Source: Bufo bufo (Eukaryota > Chordata > Amphibia > Anura > Bufonidae). From it: a DNA stretch of 64,000 nt. The stretch lies in contig NC_053391.1 in NCBI RefSeq assembly GCF_905171765.1, forward strand, positions 150,169,917-150,233,916, written 5' to 3'. Position 1 is the first letter of the stretch. Each line of letters starts with the position of its first letter. Made by a program: the position numbers and the translations under genes. Under the pieces are notes generated by a model that was not told the origin of the DNA, ran no database searches, and saw nothing but the letters and a program-made list of their open reading frames with translations. This document shows, one piece after another, positions 20,694-29,889 of this stretch.

Positions 20694-21039
20694 CCAGTAG
20701 TTATAAAATGTGTAATTGTGATTAATAATCATGCTGCCCCCTCTGTCTGTAGTATTACATTCAATAAATCTTACTTACAGGGCTACTGCTATCGTAACAG
20801 GCCGGCCGGGCAGACGAGCGGCAGCGTCACTGACTGACGTCACCTGCTTGCGCCGCCTGCTTCATTCATAAAGCAGGCGGCGCAAGCAGGTGACGTCAGT
20901 CAGTGACGCTGCCGCTCGTCTGCCCGGCCGGCCTGTTACGATAGCAGTAGCCCTGTAAGTAAGATTTATTGAATGTAATACTACAGACAGAGGGGGCAGC
21001 ACGATTATTAATCACAATTACACATTTTATAACTACTGG
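20694..21039. repeat. ~346-bp near-perfect palindrome
   Basis: Two arms of about 169 bp, from CCAGTAGTTATAAAATGTG to its inverse, surround a 7-base centre (CATTCAT near 20866). One mismatch was noticed (ATCATGCTG versus ATCGTGCTG). The RNA would form a very long hairpin. Confidence 0.92.
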
Positions 21040-21057
21040 AGCGGCAATGGGGGGGGT

Positions 21058-21552
21058 CTGTGGATGATACTGTTAAGGGGTGGGGGGTGGGTCTGTGGAT
21101 GGCACTGTTATAGGGTGGGGGGGTCTGTGGATGGCACTGTTATAGGGTGGGGGGGGTCTGTGGATGGCACTGTTATGGTGTGCGGGGCTCTGTGGATGGC
21201 ACTGTTATAGGGTGGGGGGGCTCTGTGGATGGCACTGTTATAGGGTGGGGGGGCTCTGTGGATGGCACTGTTATAGGGTGGGGGGGTCTGTGGATGGCAC
21301 TGTTATAGGGTGGGGGGGCTCTGTGGATGGCACTGTTATAGGATGGGGGGGGGTCTGTTGATGGCACTGTTATGGGGTGGGGGGGTCTGTGGATGGCACT
21401 GTTATAGGATGGGGGGGTCTGTGGATGGCACTGTTATGGGGTGGGGGGGTCTGTGGATGGCACTGTTATGGGGTGGGGGGGTCTGTGGATGGCACTGTTA
21501 TGGGGTGGGGGGGTCTGTGGATGGCACTGTTATGGGGTGGGGGGATCTGTGA
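21058..21552 (+). repeat. 33-bp minisatellite, about 15 units
   Basis: Units read CTGTGGATGGCACTGTTAT followed by a G-rich tail. The 33-bp period keeps frames open and yields a meaningless 11-residue repeat on both strands. Confidence 0.93.
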
Positions 21553-21589
21553 ATGCCAGGGGGAGAGGTGAGAGGCACTATGATACTAC

Positions 21590-21870
21590 TGGCACATTGG
21601 GGGGAGGCACTATGATACGGGCACATTATGGGGGGAGATGGCACTATGATACGGGCACATTATGGGGGGAGGTGGCACTATGATACGGGCACATTGGGGG
21701 GGAGATGGCACTATGATACCGGCACATGGGGGGAGGAGAGAGGCACTCCGCACTTGATACTGGCACATGATTAGGGGGGCATCTATGGGGACACTTACTG
21801 GCACATTATTGGGTGGCACTGTGGGGCCACTTCTTATTGGCACATTATTGGGGGGCACTATGGGGGCATC
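21590..21870 (+). repeat. Second minisatellite, ~30-33-bp units
   Basis: Degenerate units contain GGCACTATGATACGGGCACAT and G-runs. They continue the G-rich interior of the hAT-type element. Confidence 0.75.
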
Positions 21871-22426
21871 TACTGAGGCCACAAAGAAGGGGTATTTTAT
21901 ATGGGGGGCTCTGTGTGGTACTAGTATTATCAGGGGTATTATCTGTTTCTGCAGTATAGTATTGAGGAGCACAGCGGAACAGTATTGGGGGTGTTAGGAT
22001 GATTTGTCCAGAAGATGGGAGGATGATGGAAAAGTAGTAAACTAAGATTTTTTTATTTTTGTCAAGCTGCAGAGACGAAAAATGGCTGAAAACTGGTGGT
22101 CTGGTCTGAAGGTCTGAAAGGAGAAGATGAGGAAAGAGAACATCTACAAGAGACGTCACTGGATGTAAGAGGTATGTGGCTGTATTACCCTGTATGTTCT
22201 GTAGTGATAGGAGCAGGGGTCATCGCGGTCATATAGGGTGCGACCGTGACTGGGAGGTGGAGGTTCAGACAAACTGACGCGGTCTGACTTTGTTTCTTAC
22301 ACCGTGCGTTCACACAATTATGTACAGGATTCGTAGGATTCGAGATTCAAAAGATTCGATATATTCGAGAACCTTTTCGGATTCGGATTCGAAAAAAATT
22401 GGATTCGTCCCACCTCTAGTTTATTT

Positions 22427-22906
22427 ATTTGGTTTCGATTAAACATATCAAATATATCTTTATCGTCGAATTTCTGCAGCTGGAGCTAATTAAGATCATG
22501 AGCGGGTAGAATAAAAGGAAGCTACTGGAGGCATTAGATTGATTCCCTGACGAAGACTGCCGTAGCACTCGAAACGCGTAGGAAGGTTTTTTGGTGCTTA
22601 CAGCAGCCTGTAGCTCAACAGGTGACGTCACCAGCTCCTCTTGTGAGCGTGAGCGTAAGTACAAACAGAGTTTCGCTACCAGCCGGGGCGAACTCCATAC
22701 AGCCTTTTTCTACCTGCTATTTGCCTCTGTGCAGAAGAAAACGTGTATACTGGAGAAGGTGGTCCCCTAATCCCACACATCAGAACCAAGGTAATCCTGC
22801 TATTTGTAAACTGAGGTGGTTAGGTTTCACACGATCAGAACCAGAGGTTAATAAGGGTCAGGTGAATTAGGTTCAGCGCGGTGTCTCTCTCTTTTATAAA
22901 TTATGT
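22427..22906 (+). repeat. Right inverted terminal repeat of the Penelope element
   Basis: It matches the reverse complement of 17746-18230 at most positions. It begins TTATTTGGTTTCGATTAAAC and ends with CTCTCTTTTATAAATTATG. Confidence 0.85.
22543..22584 (+). ncRNA. Hammerhead ribozyme motif in the right Penelope repeat
   Basis: Core CTGACGA (22547-22553), stem II with one mismatch (GACTGC / GCACTC), GAAA (22571-22574), stem III CGCG, UA at the cleavage position, and a perfect outer stem TTCC/GGAA. Confidence 0.72.
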
Positions 22907-24543
22907 GTATAACCCTTTCATAACAGCTATTGCGGAGCTGTTTTTGACACTGCTGCTTTAACACTGTAATCAGCGCCGGTGGTATATCTTCATATTGCTA
23001 TGCATATCTATATACTACATCTTTTTCTCCCCAGTAAGCAGTACTTTCAGGCCCATTTAACCCATTACTGACCTCTACAGTACATGTGCGATGAAAGTCA
23101 AATATGGTGCTTGCTCAGAAACTGAGCCGGTGCCATAGCTGCTGGGTTTCTGTTGTTTCACACTGCAGACACTTGGACTTTAACCACTCAGATGCCATGA
23201 TTGACCACCGCATCTGAGAGGTTAACCATGGGAGCACTGTACCCTCAAGATCCAGGGAGCTGTTCAGTTGCTGTGGCAGCCTTGGGCCCATCCTGTGGCA
23301 GGGCTCCATAGGAACATAGCTAATCTTCCATATACTGCAATAGTAATTTATTGCAGTATAGGGGAGAAGCAATCAAATGATCACATGTTCAAGTCCTCTA
23401 AGGAAACTTAATAGGTTTATAAAAGTGTAATAAAATATCAAAAAATTCAAATCACTCCACATTAAAAACAAACAAAAAATAAACATCATAGGCATAATGT
23501 CCCAAAAGACCCGTAAAATTAAAATATGAATGTATTTAACCCATATGGTGAATTCCATAAAGAAAAAAATATATATATCAAAATGGCCAATTCACAATTT
23601 TTTTGTTGCTTCACCTCCTCCAAAAATGTAATAAAAACAGATCAAAAGGTCATACACACCCCTAAATTGTATAAATAAAAACTACACATCATCCCTCAAT
23701 TAATGAATCATATCACAGCTTTATAGACATAGCTTTGGGGGGTGGTGAGAATATGGTGATGAAAAAATATGTTTTCCAAAGTTTTTAAAACACAAGAAAA
23801 ACTATATAAATGTGGTATCGCTGTAATCGTACTAACTCAGAGAATGAAGAGAACAGGTGAGTTTTATCTGATAAGGAACGCCATAAAAACAAAACCCATA
23901 AAATTGCAGTGGAATTGCATTTTTTTTCCAGCTTTCCACTACATTGTATGCAATATAAAATGGTGCTTATTAGAAGGTACAACTTGTCCCATAAAAATTG
24001 TGAATGAAAAAATGAAAAACAGAAAATCGTAGGATCAGTAAAGGGTTAATGTCTGGTACTGTTCTCTAGATAATATATAAGTTACTGTCAGGTATTTAAG
24101 TTACGGTCAAGCATGTTAATTCCTGGCTTGAAGTCTGAGGCATACAGAGGTACAGTTACAATATATGGGGTTCGGACCGCGCTTCTGGTCCAGGTCAGTA
24201 TGCAAGTTCTTAGTCCTTCTTACTTCCTCGTTTACAAAGAGAGCCTGAGGGCTGCAAATATCCCTAAAGTAGATATCCTGCAACCAATGGAATTATAATA
24301 GTGTGAGTCCGTATGTAACAGTAACCTGCATTGCACTGATTATACTCACACAATGCGAATCACACAAGGCGTAAATGTAATCCCTCCGCGGTAAGTTGTT
24401 CTTGTTCTATCAGAACAGCCACGTTTCCATGCAATCTGGTTAGATCCCCACACGGACTCAAATGATGTATGCCTCAGACAAATCTATATTTCTTTTCCTC
24501 GGATTCCTGAAAATTTTCTGTGGACAAGAATGGCTTCTGCAAT
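22907..24543. other. No gene seen; probable old repeats
   Basis: AT-rich DNA. The part 23390-24045 (CCTCCAAAAATGTAATAAAA, GGGGTGGTGAGAATATGG) has the look of a decayed dispersed repeat, but I cannot assign it. Short open frames are in low-complexity sequence. Confidence 0.35.
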
Positions 24544-24655
24544 AGTGAAGCTCCGTATATACTTGTATAAAACTTTTTATTTGTCCATACTCACAAGACA
24601 ACTTTCTTAAAACAACTTTTTAAAACACATAAAATTCCCAGCGTCTGCTGCTTCT

Positions 24656-24694
24656 GCCCGACCCGGGTTTCACTCCTAGAGCTTCGTCAGGGGC
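24656..24694 (-). ncRNA. Hammerhead ribozyme motif, second Penelope family
   Basis: On the minus strand: outer stem GCCC/GGGC, core CTGACGA, weak stem II, GAAA, palindromic stem III CCCGGG, and U-C at the cleavage position. The loopless palindromic stem III suggests it would work as a dimer, as proposed for such ribozymes. Confidence 0.65.
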
Positions 24695-24890
24695 ACACTT
24701 GTTTTCACCCTCCCCCTCCTTTTTATTCGTCCATTATAATTAATCAGGAGTCAGGTGTGTTCCTCCACAATGTTTTCCTATCCTGCTATTAACCCTATAC
24801 TGGACTCTCCTCATCCCCAGGGGAAAGAAGGCGGATGTTATTAAGTCCCCATTCACATGAGCATGCTTTTTTTATATATAGTTTTTTACA

Positions 24891-25063
24891 CTAGTTTAAT
24901 ACAGCTTGCAGGTCGAAATCCACATTTAGACCTCCCGGCTGTAGTGTACCTAATTCATATATCCACTTGGTTTCTTGCCTATTGATTCTTTCCAAAAGAC
25001 TGCCTCCCCTCCAATGGTCTTGTACGGATTCTACTCCCATAAACTTTAGATACAGAGGTACAG
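24891..25063 (-). pseudogene. Penelope GIY-YIG endonuclease C-terminal tail
   Basis: The translation includes LLERINRQETKWIYELGTL and ends QPGGLNVDFDLQAVLN before TAG at 24891-24893. The pattern QETKWIYEL-x-TL-x-P-x-GLN is the conserved Penelope tail. The upstream domains are missing. Confidence 0.75.
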
Positions 25064-25188
25064 TGAAGCCTCATAAACACTTAGGGTGCCCTATGACAAT
25101 TAGGCCTCATTCACATTTCCATTTTTCACTGACGTGTGTTGTCCACATTTTCTATGGACAGCACACGCGCCCATTGATTTTATTATGT

Positions 25189-25298
25189 TTGTGGTCAGGA
25201 CCTAAACGAGTGGAAGATGCCCAACCACCACCCCCCTACCTAATTGGCCTGAGGTGTGCCTTGGCCTCACTAGGTCGGTATGCCTGAAAAAGGGGGCA
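25189..25298 (-). repeat. Split direct repeat A, outer copy
   Basis: TTGTGGTCAGGACCTAAACG to AAAAAGGGGGCA. The same 110-bp sequence occurs at 25513-25622. Confidence 0.92.
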
Positions 25299-25354
25299 TA
25301 CCCTGAATGTGATGGTTGAATGACTGAATGAAGAATGGGAATGGGTGGGCAGGG

Positions 25355-25515
25355 GACGTCCGAATGCCGACGTGCTGCCTGGGAGAGCCAGACTGCTTAA
25401 GACAGGTACCGGCCCCTCCCACAAATCCAGGCTGCCTGGGAGAGCCAGACTGCTTAAGACAGGTACCGGCCCCTCCCACAAATCCAGGCTAGCCTGCGGC
25501 CAGCCTTAACACTTG
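25355..25515 (-). repeat. Split direct repeat B, right copy (coding-strand sense)
   Basis: It starts GACGTCCGAATGCCGACG and ends CCAGCCTTAACACTTG. It contains an internal duplication of GAGAGCCAGACTGCTTAAGA. It is repeated at 28921-29076. Confidence 0.92.
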
Positions 25516-25622
25516 TGGTCAGGACCTAAACGAGTGGAAGATGCCCAACCACCACCCCCCTACCTAATTGGCCTGAGGTGTGCCTTGGCCTCACTAGGTC
25601 GGTATGCCTGAAAAAGGGGGCA
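25513..25622 (-). repeat. Split direct repeat A, inner copy
   Basis: It matches 25189-25298 and overlaps the end of repeat B by three bases (TTG). Confidence 0.92.
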
Positions 25623-25664
25623 AAACCCACCAGTGAGGGAAGGATAGGCCTGAGGTGCTAGGTG

Positions 25665-26591
25665 CTACTCTGCCAATGTACTGAATGCTTGGACCAGCTC
25701 CGCTTGTGGCTCCGGGATATACCGTACAAAGCACCCCGAGCGCCAGCGCCCCAAGTGTTTGATGATATGCACAGGGACTCCATGCTTGGACGCTGCGGAT
25801 GCCGCACCCATGCGGAAAGAATGCCCCGAGAATTGAGCCGGATTCAATCCTACACTGGTCAACAGGATGCGAATATGTTTGATGAACTGGCTGGACGTCA
25901 GTGGACCAACAGGGAATGTAAGTAATGGGTCGGTGGGGCTGTGAAGACTAAGGGCCAGCAAGAGGTTGTCCAAGACTGTCACTGGACACTATGCGTTTGT
26001 GGTCTGGAAGAGCTTAACTACATGGCCGGGACCTACCTGCCTTGTTTTGTTGTGAGGCAACTGTAAATGAGTTACTGCCCATCCTGACTAAATCTCCCTT
26101 GCGGAGAGCCACCGCCCCTTGTCTGGCCTGTGTCACTTCACCTGGTCTTAAAAACCCGTAAACGCCAAGTACATCGCCGCCTTGATCACCAGGCTGGGAA
26201 GGACTCTGAATGGTGAGAATGTGAGAACTTCCGACAGGCTACGAAACGTGTCCCCCTTAATAGGTCGACGGACCGACTTGACCGTGACCTGGCTCTTTTG
26301 AATGCCTCTGAGGATGGCCTTGATCGGGTGAGCTGAAAATATAGAGGGTCTGTCTGGCTCTTGAAGTGCCAAAAAATGCTGCACCCCAGCCAAATATAGC
26401 CTAATGGTGTTGTAGGATAAAGCCAATACCGAATGACAATAAGGCACGAAAGCCACCATATACTTGACCTGACCTGTGTCACCTCTAGGATATGCCAACT
26501 TAAAGTTCGAAAAAACCACCCACGCTCGGCGGTACGACCGCAACGTACTGGCCGACAAAGACTTGGTAATGAGTGAACTGGCGACCACCAT
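25665..26591 (-). pseudogene. Tyrosine recombinase of the split-repeat element
   Basis: The enzyme would insert circular cDNA by recombination. The N-terminal core-binding part is at 26148-26591 (SASTLRSYRRAWVVFSNF, YLAGVQHFLAL), ending at the AFTGF box where the first catalytic Arg should follow. The C-terminal half is at 25665-25982, with the H-x-x-R box in SGHSFRMGAASAA, then IIKHLGRWRSGCFVRYI, whose Tyr is the expected nucleophile. The halves are separated by stops and a frame change between 25990 and 26148. Confidence 0.88.
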
Positions 26592-26599
26592 CAGAGAGT

Positions 26600-28174
26600 C
26601 TAATCCAAGACCAGCAGCCGCCAGTCCGGTACCGGGGTGCCCACTGAGTCTGCTTCTGGGTTCTGTAAGAAAAAGCGAGAAAAATCAAAACGAGATAAAG
26701 CATCAGCTGCAACGTTGCTGACCCCGTCCAAAAACCGGGCATGAAAATGAAACCCCCGTTCCAGAGCTATCCAGGTCAATCTACGCATGAAAGACATGAT
26801 AAGTAACGATTTAGATCTGCCCTTGTTAATGATCTCTGCGGTCGCCATGTAGTCAGTGTGGAAAACCACCGTGTGACCCGACCACCTATGCCCCCAGACT
26901 ATAGCAGCTGCTACGATAGGATAGATCTCGAACAATGCCGACATCTGAGAAAACCCCGGCAACTGTAGCACGTGTGTGGGCCATGAGCCGGCGAACCAAT
27001 GTGAGCCAAATATGGCCGCGAAACCTACCGAGGCAGCCGCGTCTGAAAATACGTGTGGAGAATCGGAAGTGGCCCTCGGAATAAACATGGAAATGCCGTT
27101 CCACCCACTGAGAAATCTGTCCCACATGAACAGATCTGCTCGGGCGTTCGCATTAAGATGCACTGATGCGTCCAAATCACTGGTCTGTTGTAAAAGACTA
27201 GCAATCTTGAAATGAATGCTCTACCCTGAGGAATGATCCTCATGGCAAAGTATAACATGCCCAACAGAGACTGCAATTCTCTCTTGCAAACCTGAGACAT
27301 GAGCAAGGAACGGACACCTGATTTGATTCTGTCGAGTTTGTCTTGTGGCAGACTGGCTGACATGGCACGTGAACCCAGAGAGATCCCCAAGAACGTGACA
27401 ACCTGCGCAGGCCCTTCTGTTTTGTGTTCGGCCACTGGAATGTTTAACTCCTTGAAGACCTGCAAGAGAACCTGCAAGTCAACAGGTGCCTGTGAGGGTT
27501 CTTCGATCAACAGAAAATCATCCAGGTAGTGAATGACATTCTGGCAACCCTGTTCCAACAAAATCCATACCAGTGCCTGCGCTAACCTGTCAAACAGACT
27601 GGGGCTGCTCTAGGAACCAAACGTCAACTTGGTGGCGAAATAGTACGCATCTCTCCATTTGATGCCATGCCACTGCCAGAGAGATGGGCTAATGGGCAGC
27701 AGTTTGAACGCATCAGAGACATCTGCTTTGGACAGCCAAGCCCCCATGCCTGTCTTGAAGAATGACCTGGATAGCCTGGTCTACGGAAGTATACTTCAAG
27801 GAAAATTCCTCGGACGGAATCAACGAGTTGAGACTAGGAACGTGGGAAGAATGTGGAGCAGACAAATCATAAATCAAACGAAATTTATTGGAATATTTTC
27901 CCTGCACCACCCCCACCGGGCTCACCCTCCAAGTGCAGAAAGGAGGGGACTGGAAAGGACCAATGATGAAACCCTTGTCCAGCTCAACTGCCAAGAGTGA
28001 ATCCACCAGACCAGCATGTTTAGAAGCCGACTGCAAGTTGGGGCATTCATGAGTCTGCTGGGGCAAGGTGATGAGCCCAGTGTGAAATCCCCGTGAAAAC
28101 CCTTCCACCAGGAATGTACGGAACGGCTGAACCGGATGAAGCCGCAGCAGCTGGTCTAGTGCCTCCACATTCAC
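26600..28174 (-). pseudogene. RT and RNase H of the split-repeat element
   Basis: The RT starts in 27713-28174 (GFHTGLITLP, CTWRVSPVGVVQGKYSNKFR, LIYDLSAPHSSHVPSLN) and continues in another frame at 27025-27561, with motif C in HYLDDFLLIEEPSQ and KTEGPAQVVTFLGISLGS. RNase H at 26600-27175 shows FSDAAASVGFAAIFG, FEIYPIVAAAIVWG, TDYMATAEIINKGRS and VSNVAADALSR. Sequence and order fit DIRS/Ngaro elements. Frame breaks near 27175 and 27560-27713 inactivate it. Confidence 0.88.
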
Positions 28175-28194
28175 CCGGCTCAGTCACGCCGGCT

Positions 28195-28310
28195 TCAATG
28201 TGCAGACCGTGACCGGATGTGCCCTAAAACATGTGGCACAGACATGCAGAAGCCTGCACTGGCTGAAGTTGCAGATGGCGTAGACCACTGCAAACAACAC
28301 AACAAACACC
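28195..28310 (-). pseudogene. Zinc-knuckle remnant upstream of RT
   Basis: Minus-strand translation gives CNFSQCRLLHVCATCFRAHP followed by VTVC. This Cys-rich pattern is typical of the gag/RT leader of DIRS and Ngaro elements. Upstream is an A-rich tract (28313-28380 on the plus strand), so the rest of gag is lost. Confidence 0.65.
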
Positions 28311-28379
28311 ACCAAAAAACAACAAAAAAAAAAAAAAAACAAAGAAAGAAAAAGAGAAGAGAAAAAAAAACAAAAAACA

Positions 28380-28920
28380 ACCTGTTAACCCTACGACCTG
28401 CTGCCCGTAAGCTGACAAACAAGATGACGGAATCTTTTTTTTCGTCAAACTGCCTGATGTGCGAACTATGTGTCTAAGGTATGTATGTAGTGTATGTGAT
28501 GAGTGTCAAACATGTGCACAAGCAGCAACCTTGTAAGTAATCAACTCAGTAATGGCACCAGGACCCAGCTGCCAGAGTTTAACCTGCAGAGCCCAGATGA
28601 CTCGCAGCCCCTGTATGAACTTAGATACAGGTTATGCTGAGACAGGCAATGAGCTCCAACTATGTGACAATGCTGCCCATTGGTGCCAAAACTTGAATTG
28701 CATGTGCCTGAACGCAGTGAGGAGAAGCGATCCTCCGGCACACTTCCCCCTCTCTACACACCCTCCTACCCTCCTCCACGTTGCCACGCTCCCCGAACAA
28801 AGCAGTTATCATGGAAAACGACCTGAACAGCTTGCAGACTGAAGTGAAAGGTACACCCGGCTTCTCTGAGATCCGACTCGTGCAGGACGCTTGCTGATGA
28901 CGTCACACCCGGAAGTAGCA
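28380..28920. other. 5' non-coding part of the split-repeat element
   Basis: No coding sequence is recognised between the zinc-knuckle remnant and repeat B. Gag, expected here, is deleted or unrecognisable. Confidence 0.45.
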
Positions 28921-29076
28921 GACGTCCGAATGCCGACGTGCTGCCTTGGAGAGCCAGACTGCTTAAGACAGGTACCGGCCCCTCCCACAAATCCAGGCTG
29001 CCTGGGAGAGCCAGACTGCTTAAGACAGGTACCGGCCCCTCCCACAAATCCAGCCTGCGGCCAGCCTTAACACTTG
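28921..29076 (-). repeat. Split direct repeat B, left copy (coding-strand sense)
   Basis: GACGTCCGAATGCCGACG to CCAGCCTTAACACTTG, matching 25355-25515 with few changes. Confidence 0.92.
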
Positions 29077-29295
29077 TTCACTCATCAGTATTTTTTAACT
29101 GTTAGTCAGTGGAAAAATTACAGGGATATGCACTTATTATGATGGAATGCAATATGGAATGCCTCTTATAGGCTTCTGTGGTGCATGCCATCATAGAATT
29201 CCGTTATGGTCCGTGGTAGCAGAATCCATAACGGAATTGCTATAGAATCCGAACCCCGAGCTTAAACTTATAAAACACAAGTTCGCTCATCCCTA
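29077..29295. mobile_element. Remnant ending in a hAT-1-like terminal repeat
   Basis: GTTCGCTCATCCCTA at 29281-29295 is the exact inverse of the hAT-1 left terminus TAGGGATGAGCGAAC. The left boundary and target duplication are not clear. Non-coding. Confidence 0.55.
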
Positions 29296-29889
29296 TTTAG
29301 GATACAAAATTAAATGTTGTAGTTGTGTATTTTAATTCAATTTGGTGAGTTTAACCACCTCAGCCCCCAGTGCTTAAACACCCTGAAAGACCAGGCCACT
29401 TTTTACACTTCTGACCTACACTACTTTCACCGTTTATTGCTCGGTCATGCAACTTACCACCCAAATGAATTTTACCTCCTTTTCTTCTCACTAATAGAGC
29501 TTTCATTTGGTGGTATTTCATTGCTGCTGACATCTTTACTTTTTTTGTTATTAATCGAAATTTAACGATTTTTTTGCAAAAAAATGAAATTTTTCACTTT
29601 CAGTTGTAAAATTTTGCAAAAAAAACGAGATCCATATATAAATTTTGCTCTAAATTTATTGTTCTACATGTCTTTGATAAAAAAAAAATGTTTGGGTAAA
29701 AAAAAAAAATGGTTTGGGTAAAAGTTATAGCGTTTACAAACTATGGTACAAAAATGTGAATTTCCGCATTTTGAAGCAGCTCTGACTTTCTGAGCACCTG
29801 TCATGTTTCCTGAGGTTCTACAATGCCCAGACAGTACAAACACCCCACAAATGACCCCATTTCTGAAAGTAGACACCCTAAGGTATTCG

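Larger units (their letters stand above)
20515..22418. mobile_element. Non-autonomous hAT-type element inside the Penelope element
   Basis: The ends are TAGAGATGGGAC and the inverse of TAGAGGTGGGAC. Flanking octamers GTTTAAAC (left) and GTTTATTT (right) are a probable, decayed duplication. The 1904-bp interior has GGGATTCG-type subterminal motifs, a long palindrome, two minisatellites and no transposase. Confidence 0.75.
17746..22906 (+). mobile_element. Penelope-like retroelement with inverted terminal repeats
   Basis: The block 17746-18230 is the reverse complement of 22431-22906: shared ACACCGCGCTGAACCTAATT, CATGAGCGG, and a hammerhead motif in each. Between them is a reverse transcriptase plus GIY-YIG endonuclease frame (18350-20514), split on its 3' side by a hAT-type element (20515-22418). 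Terminal repeats of Penelope-like elements are known to occur in inverted as well as direct orientation. Confidence 0.85.
24544..25090 (-). mobile_element. Penelope-like element, 3' fragment, second family
   Basis: On the minus strand it contains the end of a GIY-YIG coding region followed by an untranslated tail with a hammerhead motif. The coding tail differs clearly from the element at 17746-22906, so it is a different Penelope lineage. Confidence 0.7.
25189..29076 (-). mobile_element. Tyrosine-recombinase retrotransposon with split direct repeats (Ngaro/DIRS order)
   Basis: On the minus strand: repeat B (28921-29076), a zinc-knuckle remnant, RT, RNase H and tyrosine recombinase, then repeat A (25513-25622), repeat B (25355-25515) and repeat A (25189-25298). 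This B-ORFs-A-B-A order is the split-direct-repeat structure known for Ngaro and PAT-like elements. No integrase or LTR is present. Gag is almost entirely missing and the frames are broken. Confidence 0.85.

Noticed and set aside
28217..28477. Lys-rich small protein frame
   Set aside because: Produced by an A-rich tract downstream of the zinc-knuckle remnant on the opposite strand.
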